A DNA stretch of 64,000 nt from Acidobacteriota bacterium (GTDB lineage Bacteria > Acidobacteriota > UBA6911 > RPQK01 > JAJDTT01), in the NCBI GenBank assembly GCA_028874215.1, contig JAPPLF010000007.1, forward strand, positions 1 through 64,000, in the 5' to 3' direction. A program made the position numbers and the translations under genes. A model generated the notes under the pieces. That model was not told the origin of the DNA. It made no database searches and saw only the letters and a list, made by a program, of their open reading frames with translations. Shown one piece after another: positions 43,911-53,464 of this stretch. Within the stretch, counting starts at the first letter, position 1; each line of letters starts with the position of its first letter.

Positions 43911-45086
43911 CTATCGGGCAGATCCTCGAGGCTCCTGGACACTCAGGAAGAAGAGGATGCCGGCCGCCGCCGAGAGCAGCCCGACCAGGAGAACGACGCC
44001 CCCGTATCCGGACCAGGAATAGCACCAGCCCGAGACCAGGACCACCACCGCGATTCCCATTTGCGAGAAGCAGTTTCGAAGAGCCAGGTATGAACCGCGC
44101 GCATCGATCCCCACCAGTTGCGTCTGCAGGGTCTGCAAAGCGGTCTGACGGAAACTTACGCACAGGCTTACGGCGAAGAAGAGGCCGATGAGACCCGCTC
44201 CCCAGGGCATCGTCATGAGGCCCGAAATGGTGAGGATAAAGGCCAGGTTGGACAACAGAAACACCTTTCGCTTGGTCCAACGATCCACCACCCAACCCGA
44301 GATCAGGCTGCCCGTGACCGCGGCGATCCCCGCCACCACAAACAACCAGGAGATCTGGATCGGCGTCACGCCGAACCGGCCGATGAGGTAGCCGGAGAGA
44401 TAGACCATCAGCGCCATGGTGCCCCCGGCGACGGCAAAGGAGACCAGCAGGGCGCTTCTCAGGGGACGAGCCGAGAAAAAACGGCGGTAGGCAAACCGAA
44501 TCCTTCCACCCGCCGGGGCGCCCGAGCGGAAGCCGGACAGCGGCCCCCAAAGCGAGGCCAGGACCGCCGCGGCCAGGAGGCACGAAGCCAGGAACACGGT
44601 CCTCCACTGCCAGCGATCGGCGATCCAGGTTCCGGCCGGAACTCCTACGATCAAGGCGACGAAGTAGGCGCTCAGGACGATGCCCATGACCCGGCCCCGG
44701 CGACGGTAGGGAAAGATGTCTCCCACCAGGCCGGCCGTGCAGGTCGAGATGAGTCCCGATGCCGCTCCCGTGCCGGCCCGTAGCCAGAGGAGCTGCAGAT
44801 ATCCCTGGGAGAAGTGGGTGACCAGAGACAGCAGGGCGAAAACCGCCAGACCCGCCCGGAGAAAAGGAAGCCGCCCCCAACGATCGGTGAAGGGGCCCAC
44901 CAGCAGGTTGAATCCGCCGGCCGTCAGCGCATAGACGCTGAAGAGCCGCCCCATCCCCTCCACCGAAGTCCCATAGTCCGCTTCCAGGCGCCCCAGAAGG
45001 GGGATCAGCATCTGGGCGTCGACGGCGGCCAGCAACAGCCCTCCAAACAGTGCGCCAATGGTCCAGCGTTCACGAAAACGGCTCAT
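43911..45086 (-). CDS. Major facilitator superfamily transporter
   Basis: The 391-residue protein has about twelve membrane segments and MFS features: GPFTDRWGRLPFLRAG in the first cytoplasmic loop (motif A type), YRRRGRVMGIVLSAYFV between helices 4 and 5, and a second-half VDRWTKRK loop. It resembles drug/metabolite exporters, but the substrate cannot be read from sequence. ATG 45086 overlaps the tsaB stop as ATGA, so the two genes are translationally coupled. The frame is open 41 codons earlier inside tsaB without support. Confidence 0.88.
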   Translation of the reverse strand: MSRFRERWTIGALFGGLLLAAVDAQMLIPLLGRLEADYGTSVEGMGRLFSVYALTAGGFNLLVGPFTDRWGRLPFLRAGLAVFALLSLVTHFSQGYLQLLWLRAGTGAASGLISTCTAGLVGDIFPYRRRGRVMGIVLSAYFVALIVGVPAGTWIADRWQWRTVFLASCLLAAAVLASLWGPLSGFRSGAPAGGRIRFAYRRFFSARPLRSALLVSFAVAGGTMALMVYLSGYLIGRFGVTPIQISWLFVVAGIAAVTGSLISGWVVDRWTKRKVFLLSNLAFILTISGLMTMPWGAGLIGLFFAVSLCVSFRQTALQTLQTQLVGIDARGSYLALRNCFSQMGIAVVVLVSGWCYSWSGYGGVVLLVGLLSAAAGILFFLSVQEPRGSAR

Positions 45087-45781
45087 GGATGGCTGAGATG
45101 CGGGGCGCGGGGAGGAATCCTGGCATCCGAAGGGCGCAGATAGTTGGCCTCCAAGCGCCGTGCGCCACCGGTCTCGCCCATCATGTGCCTCCGGTGGGCC
45201 AGGAGGCAAAGCTCCGGCAGGATGCAGTTGTCCGAACTGGCGACCCGGGACCCGGGATGCAGCGCCTGGATGGTGGTGCGGTACTGCTGCGCCCCGTCGC
45301 CGACGAAGAGGTGGTCTCCCGGGGGGACCCGCCTCAGAAACTCCGCGGGGGGCGCCACCTGTTCCTCAATCTCGAGGCGGACGCCCGCTTCCGGACCGGT
45401 GCGATAACAGGCTCCATAGATCTGTTGCCTTCGCGCGTCGATCATGGGAACGATCCGGCTCCGCGACCAGCGGAACCGGAAAGCGAGTGCTTCCAGGGTG
45501 GACAGCCCCACGGCAGGCCGATCCAGACTCTGGGCAAACGCCTTGACCGTGGCCACGCCGATTCGCAGTCCGGTGAATGAGCCCGGACCCGCCGCCACCG
45601 CAAAACACCCCAATTGGCTGCGGTTCACCCGGAGACCGTCCAGCAGTAAATCCAGGCACGGGAGCACTTCTTCCGAATACCGCAGCGGCGCCTTCAGCAT
45701 GACCTGGCCGATCACTTCGGCGTTGCGGCTCAAGGCGATCCCGCCGCTGTTGGTGGCCGTATCGAGGGCCAGGATGTACAT
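45083..45781 (-). CDS. tsaB: TsaB, tRNA threonylcarbamoyladenosine scaffold protein
   Basis: TsaB partners TsaD and TsaE in t6A37 synthesis. The 232-residue protein has the ASKHA-type N-terminus YILALDTATNSGGIALS, the conserved CFAVAAGPGSFTGLRIGVATVKAFAQ and the downstream IVPMIDARRQQIYGA. ATG 45781 has GGGAG eight bases upstream; a GTG three codons earlier is less likely. tsaC is elsewhere in this window (61120); tsaD and tsaE are not seen. It is divergent from mutS with a 63-base gap. Confidence 0.93.
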   Translation of the reverse strand: MYILALDTATNSGGIALSRNAEVIGQVMLKAPLRYSEEVLPCLDLLLDGLRVNRSQLGCFAVAAGPGSFTGLRIGVATVKAFAQSLDRPAVGLSTLEALAFRFRWSRSRIVPMIDARRQQIYGACYRTGPEAGVRLEIEEQVAPPAEFLRRVPPGDHLFVGDGAQQYRTTIQALHPGSRVASSDNCILPELCLLAHRRHMMGETGGARRLEANYLRPSDARIPPRAPHLSHP

Positions 45782-45844
45782 GGCAGACACTCCCGGAACT
45801 GGCGAAAATCCCGGAGTTTATTTCACACGTTGCTGCTAAAGTAA

Positions 45845-48349
45845 ATGATCGTGGAACGTCTCACCCCGATGATGAAACAGTACCATGAGATCAAGCTCCG
45901 GCACCCGGGGATCCTGCTTTTTTTCCGCCTGGGCGATTTCTACGAGATGTTCTACGAGGATGCCGTCGTCGCCAGCCGCGACCTGGAGATCACCCTCACC
46001 TCCCGGAACAGCAACGCCAAGGGTCAACCCATTCCCATGTGCGGCGTGCCCCACCACGCCATCGATAACTATCTGGGACGGCTGATCCGAAAGGGCCACA
46101 AGGTGGCATTGTGCGAGCAGGTCGAGAATCCGCGCCTGGTCAAGGGACTCGTCCGACGCGAGGTGGTCCGCATCGTCACTCCCGGGACCGTGATCGAGGA
46201 GGGCGTCCTCGACTCCAGGGAGAACAACTACCTGGGCAGCCTCCTGCAGCACAATGACCGGGTCGGCCTCTCCTTTCTCGATCTCTCCACGGGGGAATTC
46301 TGGATCACCGAGTTCAGCGGACGGGAGTCCTGGCAGCGGGCCCGGGAAGAGTTGGCGCTCTTTGGCCCGCGGGAACTGGTCCTGGCCGAGAAGGATGGCT
46401 CGCGGATCGGCGAAGAATTGTCGGCTGCCGATTACAGGCAGATCTCCCGGACCGTTCAGGAAGACTGGACTTTCGATACCGACTACGCCCGTCGCCTGCT
46501 CCTGGAACATTTTCAGGTATCCACCCTGGAGGGCTTCGGCATCAATGGACAGGGCGCGGCCGTTTCGGCCGGTGGTTCCCTGCTCCATTACGTCCGCCAG
46601 ACCCAGAAGGCTCCCCTGGACCACATCACCGAGATGCGCCTCCTGGAGACGCGAGACTACCTCAAGATCGACGAGACCAGCGTCCGAAACCTGGAACTGG
46701 TCCGCGAGCTGAACGGGGGCCGGCGCTGGACCCTCCTCTCGACTCTCGATTTCACCCGAACCGCCATGGGCGCCCGCCTGTTGCGCCAACGGATCTTGCG
46801 GCCTTCCCTCGACTTGGAGCAGATCCGCCGACGACAGGACGCCGTCGCCGAATTACAGTCGTCTCTCCTCCAGATGGAGCGCTTGGGCAAGCTCCTGGAT
46901 TCGATCCAGGATCTGGAGCGCCTGCTGAGCCGCGTCACTCTGGGCACCGCCAACCCGAGAGATCTGGCCGCGTTCAAATCGTCCATCCAGATCCTGCCCC
47001 GGTTGGCTCCCTTGCTGGAGCAATACGGCAGCCGGTTGCTGGAACCCCTCGAGGACACGCTGCCGGACGTGGCTGAGGCGTTGGAGACTTCGCTGGCCCG
47101 CAATCCCCCCGTCAGCCTGACGGAGGGAGGGATCATCGCTCCCGGCTTCCATTCCGAGTTGGACCAACTTCGCGAGATTGCCCACTCAGGCAAGTCGTTC
47201 CTGGCCAAGCTGGAATCCCAGGAACGCGAGCAGACGGGGATCCCGAGTCTCAAGGTCCGGTACAACAAGATCTTCGGCTACTTCATCGAGGTCACCAAGA
47301 CTCATGCCTCTTCGGTTCCGGACCATTACGTCCGCCGCCAGACCCTGGTGGGATCGGAGCGGTTCATCACTCCCGAACTCAAGGTCCACGAGGAAAAAGT
47401 CCTCCAAGCCGAAGAGCGGATCTTCGAGCTGGAACGGGACCTCTTCCTGCAGCTCCGCCGGGAGGTCGCCGCTGAAGCCGCACGGATTCAGCAGGCGGCC
47501 CGGCGCGTGGCGGAACTCGACGTGTTGCTCTCCTTGGGCCAAGCCTCCAGGAAGTATGGCTACTGCAGGCCGCAGGTCGACGACTCCTGCGAGCTGGACA
47601 TCCACGAGGGACGGCATGCCGTGCTGGAGGTTCAGGACGCAGGGGAGCCATTCGTGCCCAACCCGTTGCTGGCGAACAACGAATCCGATCAGATGCTCAT
47701 CCTGACCGGTCCCAATATGGGGGGCAAGTCCACCTATCTTCGCCAGAACGCCCTCATCGTCATCATGGCCCAGATGGGATCGTTCGTGCCGGCCCAGCAG
47801 GCGCGCGTCGGCCTGGTGGATCAGATCTTCACTCGAGTCGGCGCCAGCGACGATCTGTCCCGCGGCCGCTCCACCTTCATGGTGGAGATGATCGAGACGG
47901 CCAACATCCTCAACAGCGCGACGCGAAGAAGCTTCATTCTGCTGGACGAAGTCGGACGCGGCACGGCAACGTTCGACGGGCTCTCCATTGCCTGGGCCGT
48001 CGCCGAATATCTCCTGACCGAACCGGACCGACGGGCCCGAACCCTCTTCGCGACCCACTACCAGGAACTGACCCAGTTGGAAACGATCTACAGCGGCGTC
48101 AAGAACTACCGGGTTGCCGTGAAGGAGTCGGGGGACCGGATTCTACTGTTCCACCGGGTTCTACCGGGCGTCGCCAACAAGAGCTATGGAATCGAGGTCG
48201 CCCGCTTGGCAGGGCTGCCCAGAAGCGTAGTCGGGCGCGCGCGGGAGATCCTTTCCCGGCTGGAACGCAAGGAACTCAACCTCTCGGGCAATTCCCGGCA
48301 GCCTCACGTTTCCGAGCCCTTCGAACAGCATCAGGGGACTCTCTTCTGA
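45845..48349 (+). CDS. mutS: DNA mismatch repair protein MutS
   Basis: MutS recognises mismatches and recruits MutL. The 834-residue protein has the mismatch-reading F32-x-E34 motif in GDFYEMF, connector and lever domains, the clamp, and the ATPase with Walker A GPNMGGKST (about 622-630), DLSRGRSTFMVEM and LLDEVGRGTATFDG. The C-terminal tail is short. It is MutS1, matching the endonuclease-type MutL at 657. The first ATG is used; ATG at 45869 is an alternative. No strong ribosome site is seen. Confidence 0.97.
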   Translation: MIVERLTPMMKQYHEIKLRHPGILLFFRLGDFYEMFYEDAVVASRDLEITLTSRNSNAKGQPIPMCGVPHHAIDNYLGRLIRKGHKVALCEQVENPRLVKGLVRREVVRIVTPGTVIEEGVLDSRENNYLGSLLQHNDRVGLSFLDLSTGEFWITEFSGRESWQRAREELALFGPRELVLAEKDGSRIGEELSAADYRQISRTVQEDWTFDTDYARRLLLEHFQVSTLEGFGINGQGAAVSAGGSLLHYVRQTQKAPLDHITEMRLLETRDYLKIDETSVRNLELVRELNGGRRWTLLSTLDFTRTAMGARLLRQRILRPSLDLEQIRRRQDAVAELQSSLLQMERLGKLLDSIQDLERLLSRVTLGTANPRDLAAFKSSIQILPRLAPLLEQYGSRLLEPLEDTLPDVAEALETSLARNPPVSLTEGGIIAPGFHSELDQLREIAHSGKSFLAKLESQEREQTGIPSLKVRYNKIFGYFIEVTKTHASSVPDHYVRRQTLVGSERFITPELKVHEEKVLQAEERIFELERDLFLQLRREVAAEAARIQQAARRVAELDVLLSLGQASRKYGYCRPQVDDSCELDIHEGRHAVLEVQDAGEPFVPNPLLANNESDQMLILTGPNMGGKSTYLRQNALIVIMAQMGSFVPAQQARVGLVDQIFTRVGASDDLSRGRSTFMVEMIETANILNSATRRSFILLDEVGRGTATFDGLSIAWAVAEYLLTEPDRRARTLFATHYQELTQLETIYSGVKNYRVAVKESGDRILLFHRVLPGVANKSYGIEVARLAGLPRSVVGRAREILSRLERKELNLSGNSRQPHVSEPFEQHQGTLF

Positions 48350-48416
48350 TTCCGGCCTCGAAACTTCAGGATCGTCCCACCGAGGCGCCGCCGGCAGGTT
48401 CCGTGGGGACAGCAAA

Positions 48417-50018
48417 TTGAAGCGATCCACGCTCTGCGGAATGGCATTGCTGGCGCTCCCGCTGTTCGTGTCTCTCGACACCTCCTCCGTCTGGGACTCC
48501 AATGAAGCCTTCTACGTCCAGACCCCTCGCGAAATGGTGGAACACGGGGACTGGATCGTTCCCCGCTTCAACGGCCAACCGCGGGTGAACAAGCCCCCGC
48601 TCAGCTATTGGCTGGTCGCCGCGCCCTATTCGGTTTTTGGCGTCTCCATCTTTTGGGAACGGCTGATACTGGCCCTCCTGGCCTACGCCTCGGTGTGGGC
48701 GGTTTTTCTTTCCGGACGGATTCTGATCTCGGAACGGGCGGCTTTGCTGGCCGCCGTCCTTTTCACCACCACCTTTCGCTTCCAGATCCTGGCTCGACGG
48801 CTGCTCATCGACATCCTGCTCCTGTTCTGTATCCTGGCGGCGCTGACCGCCTTCCTCTACTGGTGGAAGCGGGGCCGTGGTTCAGGCCTGATCCTGGCGG
48901 CTCTTTTTCTGGGTCTGGGAGTGCTGGCCAAGGGACCGGTCATCTTCCTGCCGGCGCTCATCCTCGCCGCCTTCACCTTTTGGTCCGTGCCGTCCGACCG
49001 GTTGCGCCGGGCCCCCTGGGTGCATTCGCTGCTAGTGTTTTTTCTGGTCGCGAGTTCCTGGTACCTGCTGCTGGGGTTCACCCAAGGCTGGGACTCGGTG
49101 TCGGACTTCCTCTGGAAGGAGAATCTGGGCCGTTTCACCCACGTGGACTTCGGACCGCAACGGGGGCTCCAATACTATCCCCTGGTCTTCCTGGCTGATT
49201 ACTTCCCCTGGTCGATCCTCCTGCTCGGCGCTCTGGCCGGCAGGTGGTCCGCTCGCCGCTTCCCCGACCGCAGCCTCTCCATCCTCGTCGCGCTCTGGAT
49301 GGGATCGTTTCTCCTCTTCTTCTCCCTTTCTCTCAACAAGCAGGAGTACTACATCCTCCCCGTCTATCCGGTGGCCTCCCTGTGGCTGGCTGCCTATCTG
49401 GACCGGGAGTCGTTGCCCGCCTGGTGCCGGTGGCTGGTTTGCGGCGTCCTGTTCGCCGCGGCCGCATCCCTGGCCGTTGTCGCCTGTTCCCTGTTCCGGG
49501 ACGTGGCCGGGTGGTGGCTTCCCCTTCTCTGCCTCGCCGCGGCCGGACCGGCGGTGGCGGGATCACGGATCCGCCTGGCGGCCTGGACCTTGAGTCTCTT
49601 CTACGCTCTGGCTTACCTCGTCTACCTGCAACCTCTGGAGGAGTACCGGCCGGTCCGTCACCTGTCGAAGATCATCCCTTCCGGAAGTCCGTCCGGAGCC
49701 CCTGTGACGGCCGGTTACTATCGATTGTCGACTCCAAGCCTCGCCTACTACCTGAATTCAACCATTCTGGAGCTTGGCACGCCGGAACAGGCCCTGGAGG
49801 TGCTGCGAGCCCCCGGCCCCGTCTACCTGATCATGGCCGCCGAGGACTACCCCCGGCTGAAGCGGGATCTGGGGCCGGTCCTGAAAATTGAGGGAGTCCG
49901 GCCCAAGCTGTATACTACCGCCTCCACGCTCGTCGAAGGTTGGAAACGTGGCCGACTCGACATCCGTCCCGAGGCTTGGACCCGCCCCGTCTACCTGGTC
50001 AGCAACCAGGGTGGATGA
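48417..50018 (+). CDS. ArnT-like glycosyltransferase (GT39/GT83 type)
   Basis: The 533-residue integral membrane protein has about eleven or twelve helices. An N-terminal periplasmic loop with WDSNEAFYVQTPREMVEHGDW resembles the acidic active-site loop of polyprenyl-phosphate-sugar-dependent transferases such as ArnT, and RVNKPPLSYW is another family block. It would move a sugar from an undecaprenyl-phosphate donor to lipid A, a glycan or a protein outside the cytoplasm. The TTG start has GGGGA seven bases upstream. The GT2 enzyme that overlaps its 3' end probably makes the donor. The acceptor is unknown. Confidence 0.85.
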   Translation: MKRSTLCGMALLALPLFVSLDTSSVWDSNEAFYVQTPREMVEHGDWIVPRFNGQPRVNKPPLSYWLVAAPYSVFGVSIFWERLILALLAYASVWAVFLSGRILISERAALLAAVLFTTTFRFQILARRLLIDILLLFCILAALTAFLYWWKRGRGSGLILAALFLGLGVLAKGPVIFLPALILAAFTFWSVPSDRLRRAPWVHSLLVFFLVASSWYLLLGFTQGWDSVSDFLWKENLGRFTHVDFGPQRGLQYYPLVFLADYFPWSILLLGALAGRWSARRFPDRSLSILVALWMGSFLLFFSLSLNKQEYYILPVYPVASLWLAAYLDRESLPAWCRWLVCGVLFAAAASLAVVACSLFRDVAGWWLPLLCLAAAGPAVAGSRIRLAAWTLSLFYALAYLVYLQPLEEYRPVRHLSKIIPSGSPSGAPVTAGYYRLSTPSLAYYLNSTILELGTPEQALEVLRAPGPVYLIMAAEDYPRLKRDLGPVLKIEGVRPKLYTTASTLVEGWKRGRLDIRPEAWTRPVYLVSNQGG

Positions 50019-51009
50019 GCCCCAACCGAGACTGTCCATCATCGTTCCCGTCTACAACGAGAAAGCCAACCTGGCGGACCTGTACCAGGGTCTGACCGGG
50101 GTACTCCAAGGGCTCGGGGTCGACTACGAGATCCTGTTCATCGATGACGGAAGCAACGACGGAGGGACTCGGATCCTGGCGGACCTCGCCGAGCAGGACG
50201 ACCATGTCCTGGTCTTGCAGTTCGCCAGGAACTTCGGCCAGACGGCAGCCCTCTCGGCCGGTTTCGACCATGCCCGGGGCGAGATCATCATTCCCATGGA
50301 TGCCGATCTCCAGAACGATCCCGCCGACATTCCCCAGATCCTGGACAAGCTCGACGAGGGGTACGATGTGGTCAGTTGTTGGAGAAAGGACCGGCAGGAC
50401 CCGTGGCTGACCCGGAAACTCCCCTCCCGGGCCGCCAATCGAATCATCAGTTGGATCAGCGGCGTCCGTCTCCGCGACTACGGATGCACCCTCAAGGGCT
50501 ACCGGAGCAAGTTTCTGCAACATATCCGGCTCTATGGAGAAATGCACCGGTTCATTCCAGTCTACGCGAGCTGGACCGGCGCCAAAGTGACCGAGATCCC
50601 GGTCCGCCATCATCCCCGGCGGCACGGACGATCCAAGTACGGCCTCCTGCGGACCCTCAAGGTTCCTCTGGACCTGATGACCGTCAAGTTTCTGGTCACC
50701 TATTCCACCAAGCCCATGTATCTCTTCGGCGGATTGGGACTGGTCTCGATCCTCTTCGGGTGGCTGCTCAGCGCGCTCGCCCTCTACCAGAAATTTCTTC
50801 AGGATGTGAAGGTCCACCGCAACCCCCTCCTCCTGCTTTCGGTGTTCCTCTGCATCGTCGGGATCCAGTTCATTCTTTTCGGCCTGGTGGCGGAGCTCAT
50901 CATTCGGACGTACCACGAATCGCAGGGCAAGCCCACCTACATTCTCAGCCGGACGATCCGAAAGGAACAGGAATCCCCATCGCACTCGGCCGGCTCGACC
51001 CCGGAGTAA
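49951..51009 (+). CDS. GT2 family polyprenyl-phosphate glycosyltransferase (ArnC/GtrB-like)
   Basis: The 352-residue protein has a GT-A domain with LSIIVPVYNE, LFIDDGSNDGG, MDADLQNDP (the DxD region) and the RHHPRRHGRSKY motif, then two C-terminal membrane helices (about 255-280 and 295-325). This layout is typical of enzymes that charge undecaprenyl phosphate with a sugar. The GTG at 49951 is chosen for GAAGG eight bases upstream; it overlaps the ArnT-like gene by 68 bases. A GTG at 50011 (8-base overlap) is an alternative, and the frame is open to 49888. The pair likely works as donor maker and transferase. Confidence 0.88.
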   Translation, partial: ADSTSVPRLGPAPSTWSATRVDEPQPRLSIIVPVYNEKANLADLYQGLTGVLQGLGVDYEILFIDDGSNDGGTRILADLAEQDDHVLVLQFARNFGQTAALSAGFDHARGEIIIPMDADLQNDPADIPQILDKLDEGYDVVSCWRKDRQDPWLTRKLPSRAANRIISWISGVRLRDYGCTLKGYRSKFLQHIRLYGEMHRFIPVYASWTGAKVTEIPVRHHPRRHGRSKYGLLRTLKVPLDLMTVKFLVTYSTKPMYLFGGLGLVSILFGWLLSALALYQKFLQDVKVHRNPLLLLSVFLCIVGIQFILFGLVAELIIRTYHESQGKPTYILSRTIRKEQESPSHSAGSTPE

Positions 51010-51013
51010 TCCC

Positions 51014-52471
51014 ATGCAGGTTTTGGATTGGCTGCTGACGAACACGACGACGGTCTCGGGCTGGATCTGGGGCCTCCCCATGATCGTGCTCCTCTTCGGC
51101 ACCGGGCTGCTCCTGACTGCAATGACCCGCTTCGTCCAGATTCGTCATTTGGGCAGCTCGATTCGGCAGATTCTAAAAGGACCTCGGGCGGAAACCCGGG
51201 ACCAGAAGCGTTCCCAGGGAGACATCACACCGTTTCAGGCCCTGATGACCGCCCTCTCCGCCACTGTGGGCAACGGAAACATCGCCGGTGTTGCGACGGC
51301 CATTGCGGCCGGCGGACCGGGAGCCGCCTTCTGGATGTGGGTCACCGCCGTCTTCGGAATGGCCACCAAGTACTCGGAGGCCGTTTTGGCCATCCTCTTC
51401 CGCCGCCGCATGCGGGACGGAACCATGGCCGGCGGGCCCATGTACTACTGCCGGGACGGCGTCCGGGGGCAGCTCGGTTTCGTCCTGGGGGGCATCTTTG
51501 CGGTGTGCGGCGCGGCGACCGCGCTTCTGGGGACCGGAAACATGTTCCAGTCCCAGTCCATGGCCATGGCGGTCCGCGAGCAGTTCGGAACCCCTCAGTG
51601 GGCGACCGGCCTGGTCATGAGCCTGCTGGTGGGGCTGGTGATCATTGGCGGCATCCGCCGCATCGGGGCCGTGGCCGAGCGCCTGGTCCCGGTGATGATC
51701 ATTTTCTATTTTTCCGGAGCGTTGCTGGTGATCATCAGCAACATCTCGCTGGTTCCGGACGCCTTCCGGCTGATCGTGGTGTCCGCCTTCAGTCCCGAGG
51801 CGGTCTTTGGGGGAGGCGTGGGCATCGGAGTTCAACAGGCCATGCGGTTCGGAGTGGCCCGCGGCGTCCTCTCCAACGAGTCGGGCCTGGGAAGCGCGGC
51901 CATCGCCCATGGAGCCGCCCGGACTCGATATCCCGTCGTCCAGGGCGGCATCGCCATGATGGGCACCTTCATCGACACCATCATCGTCTGCACGTTGACG
52001 GCACTGGCCATCACCGTCTCCGGCGCGTACCGCAGCGCCTCCTTCCTGGTGGAGGACGGTCTCCGGGGAGCCGACCTCACGGTCCACGCGTTCGCCGTGG
52101 GCATGCCCGACTGGACCGGAGGGTGGGGCGGCCTGGTCGTCGCCTTCGCTTCCCTGATCTTCGGGTTCACCACGCTGATCGGATGGAGCTACTACGGCCA
52201 GATCTGCTGCGAGTACCTCTTCGGCCTGAAAGTCGTCAAACCGTACCGGGTCCTCTTCGTGGTGCTCCTGTTCGCGGGAGCGCTGCTCACGGGACGCTAT
52301 TCCTCCATCATCACCAACGTGGGAGACATCTGTAACGCCGCAATGGCGTTTCCCAATCTCATAGCGCTGATCCTACTGAGCCGCCGGGTCGCGGACGTCA
52401 CGCAGGAGACCTACGTGGCGGGAGATCCATACGCGGCTCGTGTGCCCAAGCTGCCGGATCCGATAGGTTAA
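51014..52471 (+). CDS. Alanine/glycine:cation symporter (AGCS family)
   Basis: The 485-residue membrane protein of about eleven helices matches the AGCS family (AlsT/DagA), which takes up alanine or glycine with sodium or protons. Strong blocks are ALSATVGNGNIAGVATAIAAGGPGA (part), MWVTAVFGMATKYSEA, GGPMYYCRDG, NESGLGSAAIAHGAA and the C-terminal GWSYYGQ. The ATG follows GGAG, which overlaps the end of the GT2 gene four bases upstream, so it may ride on the same mRNA. A functional link to the glycosyltransferases is not evident. Confidence 0.92.
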   Translation: MQVLDWLLTNTTTVSGWIWGLPMIVLLFGTGLLLTAMTRFVQIRHLGSSIRQILKGPRAETRDQKRSQGDITPFQALMTALSATVGNGNIAGVATAIAAGGPGAAFWMWVTAVFGMATKYSEAVLAILFRRRMRDGTMAGGPMYYCRDGVRGQLGFVLGGIFAVCGAATALLGTGNMFQSQSMAMAVREQFGTPQWATGLVMSLLVGLVIIGGIRRIGAVAERLVPVMIIFYFSGALLVIISNISLVPDAFRLIVVSAFSPEAVFGGGVGIGVQQAMRFGVARGVLSNESGLGSAAIAHGAARTRYPVVQGGIAMMGTFIDTIIVCTLTALAITVSGAYRSASFLVEDGLRGADLTVHAFAVGMPDWTGGWGGLVVAFASLIFGFTTLIGWSYYGQICCEYLFGLKVVKPYRVLFVVLLFAGALLTGRYSSIITNVGDICNAAMAFPNLIALILLSRRVADVTQETYVAGDPYAARVPKLPDPIG

Positions 52472-52516
52472 AAATCGAAAAGCGGATCTACGGGGAGTCT
52501 CCGGACTCCAGCGGCA

Positions 52517-53464
52517 TCAGGGAGAGGCGGGCCGGTCGGACGCTCTGGGCGGCAATCCAGCCGCCTCGACGATTTCAGCCACCAGCTCCTCCTGCCGGTA
52601 CGCCATGATGTGGACTCCGCTGATTCCGGGAATCTCCCGCGCCTCCCGGATGATCTCGACGCAGATCTGCATTCCTTCGCGGCGCTGACGATTGCCCGGA
52701 ACTCCCTTGAGACGACGGATCACCTCGTCCGGGATCACCACTCCCGGAATGTTCTTCCGGATCCATTGAGCCGCCTTGGCCGAGCGCAGGGGACCGACGC
52801 CCAGCAGGAAAAAGACCTTCTCGTGCAGGCCCAGGTCCCGAATCGAATTCATGAAGCGGCGAAGCCGAGGCATGTCGAAACAGTATTGGCTCTGGATGAA
52901 GTCCGCTCCCGCTTCGATCTTCTTCAGCAGGCGGAACGGACGATAGTCGTAGGGGGGAACGAAGGGATTGCTGGCGGCCCCCAGGAAAATCCGGGGATTG
53001 GATTCCAGCTTCCTTCCGCTCAGGAAGCGTCCCTCGTCCCGGAGCAGGCGCGCCGTTCTCAATAGAGTCATGCAATCCAGATCGAAGACCGGCTTGGCAT
53101 CCGGATGGTCCCCGACTCCCACCCCGTCGCCCGTCAGGCACAAGACGTTCCGGACTCCCAGGGCCGCGGCCCCCAGCAGGTCTCCCTGAATGGCGATGCG
53201 GTTCCGGTCCCGGCAGGCGACCTGAAGCACCGGCTCGTAGCCGGCCCTCACCAGCAAGGCACAGACGGCGACGCTGGACATATGGACATGGGCCCCGGAA
53301 GCGTCGGTGGCGTTGATGGCGTCGCACACCGGCGCCAGGACCAGCGCCCTTTCGGCGACCGTTTCGGGGTCTGCGGTGTCGGGGGAGTTGATCTCGGCGG
53401 TGACGGCGAAGCCACCCGAGCGAAGCACCCGCTCCAGCCGCGAGCCCGACTTCAGGGGGTTCAC
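52517..53464 (-). CDS. metF: 5,10-methylenetetrahydrofolate reductase (MetF, MetVF type)
   Basis: MetF interconverts methylene- and methyl-tetrahydrofolate. The 315-residue TIM-barrel protein has VTAEINSPD near the start, NATDASGAHVHMS, QVACRDRNRIAIQGDLLGAAALG (part), LCLTGDGV and the FIQSQYCFD strand, all typical of the family. The GTG at 53464 overlaps the metV stop as GTGA, so the two subunits are translationally coupled; the open frame to 53749 is spurious. Together with MetV this resembles the acetogen-type reductase. As the last gene of the corrinoid operon it would oxidise or supply methyl-THF. Confidence 0.92.
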   Translation of the reverse strand: MNPLKSGSRLERVLRSGGFAVTAEINSPDTADPETVAERALVLAPVCDAINATDASGAHVHMSSVAVCALLVRAGYEPVLQVACRDRNRIAIQGDLLGAAALGVRNVLCLTGDGVGVGDHPDAKPVFDLDCMTLLRTARLLRDEGRFLSGRKLESNPRIFLGAASNPFVPPYDYRPFRLLKKIEAGADFIQSQYCFDMPRLRRFMNSIRDLGLHEKVFFLLGVGPLRSAKAAQWIRKNIPGVVIPDEVIRRLKGVPGNRQRREGMQICVEIIREAREIPGISGVHIMAYRQEELVAEIVEAAGLPPRASDRPASP

